From Polynucleobacter nymphae (lineage in GTDB: Bacteria; Pseudomonadota; Gammaproteobacteria; Burkholderiales; Burkholderiaceae), in NCBI RefSeq assembly GCF_018882155.1, contig NZ_JACVPA010000001.1, forward strand, positions 682,001-746,000: DNA of 64,000 bases, written 5' to 3'. The notes under the pieces were generated by a model. It worked only from the letters and a program-made list of their open reading frames with translations, searched no databases and was not told where the DNA came from. Positions 45,233 to 53,106 of the stretch are shown here, one piece after another. A program made the translations under genes and the position numbers. Every line of letters begins with the position of its first letter. Positions within the stretch are counted from its first letter, which is position 1.

Positions 45233-46960
45233 TTGCAAACCGAATCTCACGATGAAGTAGAGTTACAAAACCGCTATGGGGCTATCATTCGCTCCCTATC
45301 TGGGGACACCCATCTGCAAATTCGGGATTGGCACCTATTTCACAAGAGCCTTGCACTCAATGCCTTAGCTCCACATCTCAACTTAGATTATTTGCAAGCT
45401 TCTTGGGCTGATCCACGAGGAGTATTAGACGGTGTTGCCTTGCGTCTTCGCCATTCAGACTATGAACTACATCTTTTACATTCTCCAAATGGTCAGATTG
45501 AGTCGCTAGTATTTGAAGTTTTAGAGCAGATTCGCGTAGAAAGTATTTGCCCAGCTGGGCTCAAGGGTAGCAAGCAGAATGTGGAAAATCAATTCATTGC
45601 GTGGATGCAAGAATTTATGGCCAATGGCGGAGTGGAAGGTAGCATCGGTCTTTTATTGCTTTCTATTTTCTCGACAGTCTGGGTCAAACTAAACCAGCGC
45701 TCCCTCCCGCAATTGATGCAAGATGTAGTAGAGGCAACTCGAGCAGGACTTGCGGCAGAACTTGGACCTTATTTAGTCAAACTCAAAGAAAATCAATTTG
45801 ACCAAGCTAGCTATATTAAGACTGCTCTTGAAATTACCAGGCTAGTAGGCAGCTTAATCGATGCGGAATATCAAAATGTGCCTAGCATTCGAACAAAACA
45901 AAAAAATATTAGCAATACATTCTTAAAAATTGAATGGGTCCAACCCCCAAGTCCAAGCTCACCTTCTGAAAAACAGCAGAACTATTCTGTACAAGACTCT
46001 AGGAAATCTTTAGAGCGCTCATTAGAGCAATACACAGTATTTAATTCTGCGTACGATATTGAGATTGAGGCTAAAAAAAGTATTCGGCCAGCCCAACTTG
46101 CTATTTATCAGCATGAGCTCAGCGAGGAAGTCACAAAGCTAAATATACCCTGGGGAAAATTAACCAGGTCTTACCAAAATATCTTCCATACAAAAATACT
46201 CAAAAGATGGGAGACTACTCAGACCGAGGGCCTAATAGATCGACGCTACCTTACCCGTATCGCAACTGCCCCACTAGATCCCGTTCTTTACAAGCATCCC
46301 TCTCAAAAGATAGAGGCCTTAGGCAGCGTTACGCTGTTGATCGACTGTTCTGGCTCAATGAAGGATCAAAGACTGAAGATCGCCACTTGCGTAGATGCTC
46401 TGGTGAGGATACTGGAGCAGGCCCAGATTCAAACTGAAGTGCTTGGTTATAGTACGAGCACTTGGCAAGGTGGGCGACCTTTTAAAGAATGGCGCAGAGG
46501 TGGGCAAATACCTCATCCAGGCAGATTAAATGAACGTGCTCACTGGATCTTCAAAGATTTTCATACTCACTGGCGCAAGGCGAGGCCAGGGATTGCTGCA
46601 CTCCTTAGACCAGAAATCTATGCTGAGAGTATTGATGGAGAAGCAGTCCTTTGGGCAGCACAACGCTTGCAAAATGAAGGTGGTAATAAATCTACGCAAA
46701 AAAAACTGATTCTATTTTCAGATGGCTGCCCTATGGATCGAGCTACTATCGAGGCGAATGGTGAGCATTTCCTTAAAAGCCACCTGTTACAGGCAATTGC
46801 ATGGTGTGAACAGCAACATCATTTTGAGTTATGGGGATGCGGAATTGGAGAAGAATTAAGAGCGTTCTTTCCGCACCGCTTAAGCTGGGATCAAGAAAGT
46901 GAAAATCCCAGTGAATCCCTGATGAATTGGGCCAAAGAACTAAAGCCTGTAATGCGTTAG
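45233..46960 (+). CDS. CobT-like VWA-domain protein
   Basis: A 575-residue protein with a C-terminal von Willebrand factor A domain. The metal-ion-dependent adhesion site TLLIDCSGSMKDQ (DxSxS) lies near residue 371, and KKLILFSDGCPMD near 500, as in CobT. The N-terminal 300 residues are helical with no motif I can name; the long acidic linker of true CobT is replaced by a short Pro/Ser stretch near residue 240. An in-frame TAG at 45227 forces the start after it; TTG at 45233 is the best option and there is no strong ribosome-binding sequence, which suggests coupling to the CobS-like gene. The 3' ends of this gene and gntR overlap by 4 bases. Confidence 0.82.
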   Translation: MQTESHDEVELQNRYGAIIRSLSGDTHLQIRDWHLFHKSLALNALAPHLNLDYLQASWADPRGVLDGVALRLRHSDYELHLLHSPNGQIESLVFEVLEQIRVESICPAGLKGSKQNVENQFIAWMQEFMANGGVEGSIGLLLLSIFSTVWVKLNQRSLPQLMQDVVEATRAGLAAELGPYLVKLKENQFDQASYIKTALEITRLVGSLIDAEYQNVPSIRTKQKNISNTFLKIEWVQPPSPSSPSEKQQNYSVQDSRKSLERSLEQYTVFNSAYDIEIEAKKSIRPAQLAIYQHELSEEVTKLNIPWGKLTRSYQNIFHTKILKRWETTQTEGLIDRRYLTRIATAPLDPVLYKHPSQKIEALGSVTLLIDCSGSMKDQRLKIATCVDALVRILEQAQIQTEVLGYSTSTWQGGRPFKEWRRGGQIPHPGRLNERAHWIFKDFHTHWRKARPGIAALLRPEIYAESIDGEAVLWAAQRLQNEGGNKSTQKKLILFSDGCPMDRATIEANGEHFLKSHLLQAIAWCEQQHHFELWGCGIGEELRAFFPHRLSWDQESENPSESLMNWAKELKPVMR

Positions 46961-47676
46961 GTTACCAACTCGTTGAAGTACTCATGGTGAGCAGTATTGA
47001 GCGTAGAAATACGCCACTCGATAGGTTCATCTTGTATATCCAGCGCCACCCTACGAATATGTAGTACAGGTGAATCTGGTTTTAACTTTAGCCAAGTTGA
47101 CATTTGCCTACCCGCTAATCCAGCCCGCAATCTTTCATTCGTTTTGACTACTGACTGACCATAACGCATTTGGTATAGCTGGTAAATGCTGCCCTCCCGC
47201 TTATCAAACTCAATACGAGATAAGTTTTTAAATCGTTTTTTATCTAAAGTAATGTGGTCGATCATGACACACTCATTCTCTAAATATAAGCGGTTAACAA
47301 TACGCCAAATGGGAGCCCCCTCCTTAATGCGCAGCTTAAGCGATTCTTCCTTAGTTGCTTGCGCTGCTACAAAAGAGGCAGTCTCCACACGAGGATATGT
47401 TTTTTTATCGGCATCCCAGCGAGCAACATGGAAAAAATAGTAAAGCAGCCGCTTAGCATCATGTTCTGCAACATAGGTCCCCCTGCCTTGACGGCGGACA
47501 ACAATCCCTTCCGCAACTAATTCGTCTACCGCCTTGCGCAGGGTTCCTATAGATACATCTAACTCTTTGGCCAAATCCTTTTCAGCAGGCAATGCCTGCC
47601 CCATTGGATAACGCCCCCTGACCAGATCTTCAGTGATCTTTTGCTTTACTTCTTCATAAGCGGTCAGGGATTTCAT
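46957..47676 (-). CDS. GntR/HutC family transcriptional regulator
   Basis: A 239-residue regulator with an N-terminal winged helix-turn-helix (residues 8-72, MGQALPAEKDLAKELDVSIGTLRKAVDELVAEGIV) and a UTRA effector domain (about 90-235). It is the last gene of the slcC-comC-suyA-suyB operon (10-base gap after suyB), so it likely regulates that operon in response to sulfolactate or sulfopyruvate. The palindrome at 51224-51239 ahead of slcC is a candidate operator. Confidence 0.9.
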   Translation of the reverse strand: MKSLTAYEEVKQKITEDLVRGRYPMGQALPAEKDLAKELDVSIGTLRKAVDELVAEGIVVRRQGRGTYVAEHDAKRLLYYFFHVARWDADKKTYPRVETASFVAAQATKEESLKLRIKEGAPIWRIVNRLYLENECVMIDHITLDKKRFKNLSRIEFDKREGSIYQLYQMRYGQSVVKTNERLRAGLAGRQMSTWLKLKPDSPVLHIRRVALDIQDEPIEWRISTLNTAHHEYFNELVT

Positions 47677-47686
47677 AGCTTAAGAC

Positions 47687-48859
47687 TTAAGCAGACTCGT
47701 AAAGACGGGTCATCACAAACTCACGGTGGCCCAAAATCTCAGCAGCGGTTAATTCACCGTTAGCAGTTCTCAGAAGAGCATCGAGAAGCTTCTCACCCGC
47801 AGAATCTAAGGTCTCCTCACGACGCAAAATACCAGAAACATCTACATCGATATGTTCAGACATCGTCCGTACTGTTTTTGGATTGGCGCACAACTTAATC
47901 ACCGGCAGAATTGGATTACCAATGACATTGCCTTGTCCTGTTGGGAAGAAGTGGGCTGCAAAACCAGCGGCTGCGCAAAGCGTAACCATTTCGGCAGCAG
48001 CTGAAGAGGAGTCCATAAAATGCAAACCTGGAATAGTAGGGGTCTCAGCCTTATCTAGAACGCCATCTACAACGCATTTCTTACCAATCTTCTGGATATT
48101 GCCAAGAGCCTTTTCCTCAATCGTAGTCAAGCCACCAGCAATATTGCCTTTAGTAGGTTGTGAATCAGATAAATCGCTCGTTTTGTTCTTCTCAATGACA
48201 TCTTGATAGTGATCAAACATTGCCCGGAATTTTTTCTTCACCTCTGGAGTACGGCAGCGCGCTTCAACCAAATGCTCACCGCCCGTTAACTCAGTCGTTT
48301 CACCAAATACCAAGGTAGAGCCAATCTCGTAAAGCTTATCAAACGCGTTACCAACTGTTGGGTTCGATGCACACCCAGAAGTAGTATCAGACTCACCACA
48401 CTTTGTTGAAACCCATAACTCTGATAGCGGAGCTGAAACACGTTGCTGTTTCGAAGCATGTTTCATCATGGAATAAGCAGCCTTACTAGCACTAGCAATA
48501 GTTGCTGTATCGCCATTACCTTCAATCCAGAAACCTTCTACCGGCTTGCCAGATGCCTTAATTCCATCAACCACAATCTTTGTCCACTGCGGTTCGATAC
48601 CAATCACCACCACCCCAGCTACGTTTGGATTACAACCAGCGCCAATCAGAGTTCTAAAATGGAGCTCTAAGTCTGCACCAAATTGAAGACGGCCATATGG
48701 ATGCGGAATAGCAATCGTACCTTTAATATTGTTCGCAACCGCTTCACATGCAGCATTCGACAAATCATCCAAGGGCAAAATGACGACATGGTTACGAATA
48801 CCCATGCGACCATTTTCACGGCGGTAGCCCATAAAGGTTGCTTCTTTTAAATTAATCAT
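47687..48859 (-). CDS. suyB: (2R)-3-sulfolactate sulfo-lyase subunit beta
   Basis: A 390-residue protein of the UxaA/altronate-dehydratase C-terminal family. Landmarks are [19 protein letters not shown] near the start, [11 protein letters not shown], and [19 protein letters not shown], whose cysteines may bind iron. In SuyAB this subunit and SuyA split 3-sulfolactate to pyruvate and sulfite. The identification over galactarate or altronate dehydratase rests on the adjoining SuyA-type small subunit and on both sulfolactate dehydrogenase genes in the same operon. Forty bases separate it from suyA. Confidence 0.9.
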   Translation of the reverse strand: MINLKEATFMGYRRENGRMGIRNHVVILPLDDLSNAACEAVANNIKGTIAIPHPYGRLQFGADLELHFRTLIGAGCNPNVAGVVVIGIEPQWTKIVVDGIKASGKPVEGFWIEGNGDTATIASASKAAYSMMKHASKQQRVSAPLSELWVSTKCGESDTTSGCASNPTVGNAFDKLYEIGSTLVFGETTELTGGEHLVEARCRTPEVKKKFRAMFDHYQDVIEKNKTSDLSDSQPTKGNIAGGLTTIEEKALGNIQKIGKKCVVDGVLDKAETPTIPGLHFMDSSSAAAEMVTLCAAAGFAAHFFPTGQGNVIGNPILPVIKLCANPKTVRTMSEHIDVDVSGILRREETLDSAGEKLLDALLRTANGELTAAEILGHREFVMTRLYESA

Positions 48860-48899
48860 TTTCTATCTCTCTTAATATCGTAATAAATACTCGTATGGA

Positions 48900-49181
48900 T
48901 TACCAACGCTTAGTTTTGACATTTTGAACATGGGTATGCTCACCCTTTTTAATAGGAGCAACCACCTTACCAATATCAACACCGTACTTAATAATGGTGT
49001 CGCCAGTTTTCATGTCCTGTAATGCAATCTTGTGGCCAATAGGGATATCACTTTCTGATTTGATATTGACCGTGCTATCGCCATCCATTACCCAGCCTAT
49101 TAAATCAGTACCAGCCTTCACGCCCTCCACCACGACAACGCCAACGACATCTCCTGGTTCATGCACGACAAAATGAATCAT
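48900..49181 (-). CDS. suyA: (2R)-3-sulfolactate sulfo-lyase subunit alpha
   Basis: A 93-residue SAF-domain protein corresponding to the N-terminal domain of altronate dehydratase: HEPGDVVGVVVV near the start, IPIGHKIALQDMKTGDTIIKYG in the middle and HTHVQNVKTKRW at the end. SuyA is the small subunit of sulfolactate sulfo-lyase. Split small and large subunits of 93 and 390 residues are characteristic of SuyAB. It lies 30 bases after comC. Confidence 0.92.
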   Translation of the reverse strand: MIHFVVHEPGDVVGVVVVEGVKAGTDLIGWVMDGDSTVNIKSESDIPIGHKIALQDMKTGDTIIKYGVDIGKVVAPIKKGEHTHVQNVKTKRW

Positions 49182-49211
49182 TTCTTTCTCCTTATTAATC
49201 TTGTTTGAATA

Positions 49212-50222
49212 CTACCCATTCCATGACTGACGAATGCCAGTCTGAATTTCTTCTACAACAACATCAGAAACATTTACACCCGCTTTAAATCCTGCGGCTC
49301 TTTGCTTAAAGCGTCGCTGCCCTGGCAAACGAGTACCTGTATCGGCTGCCAACACTTTTAAAAAGTCTCGCATTCTATTTGCAAAAGCTTGACTGCCAGA
49401 AAGACCTGGATCGATAGTCAGTAGCAATTGGCCAATACGTGGACGATTTCCCTTCGCATCAAAAAATGAGTCTGCCTCATATGAGAATCTGCTTCCAGAT
49501 AAACCTACTACTAACAATTCAACAATCAATGCTAGTAATGCGCCCTTATCACCACCCAAAGGAACCATTAACCCTTTTAGGCCTTCGTGTGGATCTGTTG
49601 TAGGTCTTCCGTCTGCCGTTAAGGCCCAGCCTTCAGGAATAGACTCCCCTTTTTTTGCTGCAACGAGTAACTTTCCACGTGCTACTGCAGAGAGTGACAT
49701 ATCGATGACTAGGGGATCACGATTGGTGACTGGAAATGCCGCTGCCAAAGGGTTAGTACCGAAGATTGCTTTGCTGCCCCCAACCATTGGCATCGCTGCC
49801 GGAGTATTACCAAACAACAGAGAGATATAACCTGCGCGCGCAGCAGCCTCTGTAAAATGACCAGCAACACCAAAGTGGTGGCTATTAGTGACCGCTACAA
49901 GTCCAACCCCACTTTTTGAGGCAAGGTTGACTGATAAATCGGTTGCAAAACGAAGGGCTGGAAAAGCCAACCCATCACAAGCATCAACTAAAGCTGCAGA
50001 GGTCTTAAATGGGCGAACTTTAATTTTAGGAGCCAGCTCAACACGGCCATTTTTTGCATGACCCGCATATTGTGAAACTCTGGCTAACCCATGTGAAGCT
50101 AAACCATCTAATTCAGCAAGCGCTAAAAATTGTGCTGTTTCAAAAGCGGCTTTGTCACCAATACCTGCAGCCTTCAAACCAGCCGTCGCTAACTGAACCA
50201 TCTTTTCGTAGGATAGGTTCAT
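49212..50222 (-). CDS. comC: (R)-sulfolactate dehydrogenase, malate/L-lactate dehydrogenase family
   Basis: A 336-residue NAD(P)-dependent oxidoreductase of the Ldh2/MDH2 family (ComC type). Typical segments are ASHGLARVSQYAGHAKNG near residue 43, VTNSHHFGVAGHFTEAAA with the catalytic His, and FGTNPLAAAFPV. ComC interconverts (R)-sulfolactate and sulfopyruvate. Together with SlcC upstream (1-base gap) it can convert (S)-sulfolactate to the (R) form needed by SuyAB, the two-dehydrogenase racemisation described in Chromohalobacter. A malate or ureidoglycolate dehydrogenase would look similar; the operon decides. Confidence 0.88.
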   Translation of the reverse strand: MNLSYEKMVQLATAGLKAAGIGDKAAFETAQFLALAELDGLASHGLARVSQYAGHAKNGRVELAPKIKVRPFKTSAALVDACDGLAFPALRFATDLSVNLASKSGVGLVAVTNSHHFGVAGHFTEAAARAGYISLLFGNTPAAMPMVGGSKAIFGTNPLAAAFPVTNRDPLVIDMSLSAVARGKLLVAAKKGESIPEGWALTADGRPTTDPHEGLKGLMVPLGGDKGALLALIVELLVVGLSGSRFSYEADSFFDAKGNRPRIGQLLLTIDPGLSGSQAFANRMRDFLKVLAADTGTRLPGQRRFKQRAAGFKAGVNVSDVVVEEIQTGIRQSWNG

Positions 50223-50223
50223 T

Positions 50224-51159
50224 TCAAACCCCTAAATACCGATTGACTTCATCGGCAATCATTTGGCTAACACGCTCATTACTCTCATGCGTAACGCCCG
50301 CAATATGTGGCGTCAGAATGAGGTTCTCAATTCCGGTGAAATGACTTAAATCTTTGGCAGGCTCTGCAGAGAAGACATCAATTGCGGCGCCACCAATGCG
50401 TCCTGAACGGAGTCGCTCAGCTAATGCTAATTCATCTACTATCCCGCCTCGAGCAGTATTGATGAGGCAAGCACCCTCTTTCATTTGATCAAGTATTGCT
50501 GCATTAAATAAATTCTTGGTTTCAGGTAAATAAGGAAGGTGCAGCGAAACTGCGTCACTTTTAGAAAGTAGTTCATTTAATTTAAGCAAAGGAACTGAAA
50601 AGCCATCAAGAACAACAGAGTCCCCTGAGAGCATTGGGTCGTAAGCCACACATTGCAAGCCAAACGCATGTGCTTTTTTGGCAACCACCCTGCCGATACT
50701 ACCGAAACCTACAATACCCAAGGTTTGACCTAAAAATTCATGGTACCCAGAAAAACGAGGGCGAGGCCACTCTCCCTTGAGGGTTACTATTGTTGCAGGA
50801 ATAAATCCACGGCTTAAGGCAACTGCAGCTCCGATAACATATTCAGCCACTGACTCGGCATTGGCTCCTGTTGCAGGAATCACTTTGATATTACGTTTAG
50901 CACAAGCAGGTAACTCAATATTTTCAAGTCCAACTCCTAAGCGACCAACAACTTTTAGGCTCGGCGCAGCAAGCAAGATTTCTTCATTCACCTGAGTCAA
51001 GTTACGCACAATGAGCACATCAATATTTTGCATTGCAGCAATTAAAGCTACGCGATCTTTGTATAAGTCAGGCTCATAAGTAACATCATGCTTTGAATGC
51101 AGGGTATCTAGGGCTTGACTAGTAATGAATTCAGAGATCAAAATAGCTGACATATCCAT
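50224..51159 (-). CDS. slcC: (S)-sulfolactate dehydrogenase, D-2-hydroxyacid dehydrogenase family
   Basis: A 311-residue NAD-dependent dehydrogenase of the SerA/D-2-hydroxyacid type. The NAD motif is GIVGFGSIGRVVAKKA near residue 147, substrate arginine region INTARGGIVDE, and the catalytic His in LTPHIAGVTHES near residue 287. There is no ACT regulatory domain, unlike full SerA. SlcC oxidises (S)-sulfolactate to sulfopyruvate. It is the first gene of slcC-comC-suyA-suyB-gntR. Phosphoglycerate dehydrogenase is an alternative from sequence alone. Confidence 0.87.
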   Translation of the reverse strand: MDMSAILISEFITSQALDTLHSKHDVTYEPDLYKDRVALIAAMQNIDVLIVRNLTQVNEEILLAAPSLKVVGRLGVGLENIELPACAKRNIKVIPATGANAESVAEYVIGAAVALSRGFIPATIVTLKGEWPRPRFSGYHEFLGQTLGIVGFGSIGRVVAKKAHAFGLQCVAYDPMLSGDSVVLDGFSVPLLKLNELLSKSDAVSLHLPYLPETKNLFNAAILDQMKEGACLINTARGGIVDELALAERLRSGRIGGAAIDVFSAEPAKDLSHFTGIENLILTPHIAGVTHESNERVSQMIADEVNRYLGV

Positions 51160-51223
51160 ATCATATAGATGATTTAAATCACTTGCAAGAAAACGTACTA
51201 TTTTTTAAGAATCAAATAAGCTT

Positions 51224-51239
51224 ACTATTTATAAATAGT
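51224..51239. promoter_or_regulatory. Perfect 16-bp palindrome between slcC and a divergent Bug gene
   Basis: ACTATTTATAAATAGT is a perfect palindrome, flanked at slightly offset positions by AAGC and GCTT. It lies 65 bases upstream of slcC and 58 bases upstream of the Bug gene on the other strand, a fitting place for an operator of the GntR protein. AT-richness raises the chance-match risk. Confidence 0.45.
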
Positions 51240-51297
51240 GCTTATGTAATGAAATAAGAGATAAGATAAAAAATACCATTAAACCTGGAGGAGCAAG

Positions 51298-52287
51298 ATG
51301 ATTGGGAAAGAATTAATTAACGCTTTAAGATATGCACTCATTAGCGTAGGTGCGCTAGCGTGTATTTTCTCCCCTTCAATTGCACAGGCTCAGAGTTGGC
51401 CAGATAAACCCGTTAGATTAATTATTCCCTTTGCCGCTGGCGGTACTACAGATATCCTCGGAAGAATCTTTGCACAGCAAATGACCACCATTCTTGGTCA
51501 AAATGTCATTGTTGAAAATAAAGGTGGGGCTGGAGGTAATATTGGCGCCGAAATTGTTGCGAACTCACCCCCCAATGGTTATACCTTATTGCTTGCATCT
51601 GGAAGCATGATGACAGTTAACCCTTATCTATATAAAAAGCTTCCTTTAAATTACGCCACTGATCTCACCTACATTACTGCAGTAGCTGGCGGTCCAATGC
51701 TTGTGTCGGTTAGCCCAAACCTACCCGTTAATAACCTAAAAGAGTTTATCGCTCTAGCAAAAACGAAAGAATTAACTTTTGGCTCTGCCGGCATTGGTAG
51801 TCAGGTCCATATGGCTGGTGAAAATTTCACTTACGCATCTGGAATTACGGCTACGCACATACCTTATAAAGGTGAAGCACCAGCACTGAACGATTTAATT
51901 TCTGGACAAATCGACTTTATGGTTGGCAATCTTCCAGCGGCGGCAGGCTTTGCAAAAGCTGGAAAAATCAAAGCACTAGCCATTACTAGCAGTAAAAGAG
52001 TTGCGCAATTACCTGATGTTCCCACTGTTTCAGAAGCAGCTATTCCAGGATTCGTCAATGTTGGCTGGTATGCACTAGCTGCGCCATCAGGCACTCCAAA
52101 AGCCATTGTCGACAAAATTTATACTGCGACTCAAAAGGCTCTGGAATCAGAAGCAATGCGTAAGAGTTTAGAAATTAATGGTCTCACAGCAATTGTGAAC
52201 ACTCCTAAAGAGCTAGATGCTCAAATTAAAAATGAGTCTGCTAGCTGGGAAAAAGTAATTAAGGCTCGCAATATCGTTGCCCAATGA
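51298..52287 (+). CDS. Bug/TctC-family periplasmic binding protein near the sulfolactate operon
   Basis: A 329-residue protein with a signal peptide (cleavage after AQAQS near residue 32) and the Bug core SWPDKPVRLIIPFAAGGTTDILGRIF, then ENKGGAGGNIGAEIVANSPPNGYT. A strong ribosome-binding sequence (GGAGGAG) precedes the ATG. It is divergent from slcC, so it probably binds sulfolactate or the precursor used by the sdh/fum-like operon. SlcH in other sulfolactate degraders is a related binding protein, but its TctA/TctB-type membrane partners are missing here. Confidence 0.88.
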   Translation: MIGKELINALRYALISVGALACIFSPSIAQAQSWPDKPVRLIIPFAAGGTTDILGRIFAQQMTTILGQNVIVENKGGAGGNIGAEIVANSPPNGYTLLLASGSMMTVNPYLYKKLPLNYATDLTYITAVAGGPMLVSVSPNLPVNNLKEFIALAKTKELTFGSAGIGSQVHMAGENFTYASGITATHIPYKGEAPALNDLISGQIDFMVGNLPAAAGFAKAGKIKALAITSSKRVAQLPDVPTVSEAAIPGFVNVGWYALAAPSGTPKAIVDKIYTATQKALESEAMRKSLEINGLTAIVNTPKELDAQIKNESASWEKVIKARNIVAQ

Positions 52288-52293
52288 ACGTTA

Positions 52294-52324
52294 GCTAAGG
52301 ACGCTGGTTAAGAGCGTCCTCAGC
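52294..52324. terminator. Stem-loop between convergent Bug and tauE genes
   Basis: GCT-A-AGGACGCT pairs with AGCGTCCT-C-AGC (8 perfect pairs plus 3 beyond one mismatch) around a 7-base loop. There is no clear T-run, so termination is possible in either direction but not certain. Confidence 0.45.
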
Positions 52325-52351
52325 TTCATAACCTAGTGCAAGTAATGCGCT

Positions 52352-53095
52352 TTAAAAGAACTGGCGTACTAACAAAGTAGTTCCTGAAAAAAGCAAAATA
52401 GCGCCATAAGCGACTCGCATCGCTATATTATTTAATCTAGTATGAAGATGAGTTCCTGCCCAAATACCAAGAAAGGTTGCGGGCATTAGGCAAACTGCTA
52501 ATCCAACCACTTGCCAACTCAGAATCAAGCCGGTAACAAGCATTAAAGTTAGGCGCAATAAGGTCAGTATTAATATTGCGAACGCCATAGTTGCCCGCAC
52601 AGCCTTAGGATCGCTAATGCGTAGTCCAAGATAGGACGCGTAAATAGCGCCACCAGTGGCAAATAAAGCAGTAAAAACACCCCCAAAAAATCCAAACGGC
52701 GCAGCCCACCATTTATTAATTGGGTCACCCATGTCTGAATTTCTTTGCCACAAGACTCGAGCCCCATTGATTACAGCAAAGCATCCTAATGTGATTAATA
52801 GCGGCTCACTAGGCGCCTTCACTAATAGAACAATTCCTAGAATCATCCCGATCAGGCTGAATGGAAATAGCCATTTGAGTTCTTTTAGATCAGCATCCTG
52901 AGAAGATTTTTTACCCACGTACATAGTGGCGCAGATATCAATAGCAACCATCATTGGAACCACTAATTTCAGTGGGTACATTTGTACCAGCAGAGGTACT
53001 GAAATGATTGATGCACCAAATCCTGAAATACCGAAAATAAAATAGGCGCCAAAAATAATTAAGCTTGCCAATATAAATTGGCTAGGTTCAATCAA
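52352..53095 (-). CDS. TauE/SafE family anion (sulfite) exporter in the sdh/fum-like operon
   Basis: A 247-residue membrane protein with about eight helices. The first repeat has YFIFGISGFGASIISVPLL near residue 17 and the second FGFFGGVFTALFATGGAIYASY near residue 133, the TauE/SafE glycine motifs. Only 11 bases separate it from the flavoprotein gene upstream, so it is the last member of the seven-gene sdhB-sdhC-sdhD-fum-fum-sdhA unit. Its presence links that operon to a sulfur anion. Exported ion probably sulfite; not proven. Confidence 0.88.
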   Translation of the reverse strand: MIEPSQFILASLIIFGAYFIFGISGFGASIISVPLLVQMYPLKLVVPMMVAIDICATMYVGKKSSQDADLKELKWLFPFSLIGMILGIVLLVKAPSEPLLITLGCFAVINGARVLWQRNSDMGDPINKWWAAPFGFFGGVFTALFATGGAIYASYLGLRISDPKAVRATMAFAILILTLLRLTLMLVTGLILSWQVVGLAVCLMPATFLGIWAGTHLHTRLNNIAMRVAYGAILLFSGTTLLVRQFF

Positions 53096-53106
53096 ATCAA
53101 AAATGT

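Noticed and set aside
44235..46960. Aerobic cobaltochelatase CobS/CobT of vitamin B12 synthesis
   Set aside because: No CobN subunit or other corrin genes in the window, the CobT acidic linker is missing, and the genes are divergent from xsc; an orphan ATPase-VWA pair is the safer call.
47687..49181. Altronate or galactarate dehydratase
   Set aside because: No hexuronate genes nearby; split 93- and 390-residue subunits with both sulfolactate dehydrogenases in the operon indicate SuyAB.
51224..51239. A rho-independent terminator
   Set aside because: The AT-rich palindrome has no loop or T-run and lies between two divergent starts, where a terminator has no role.
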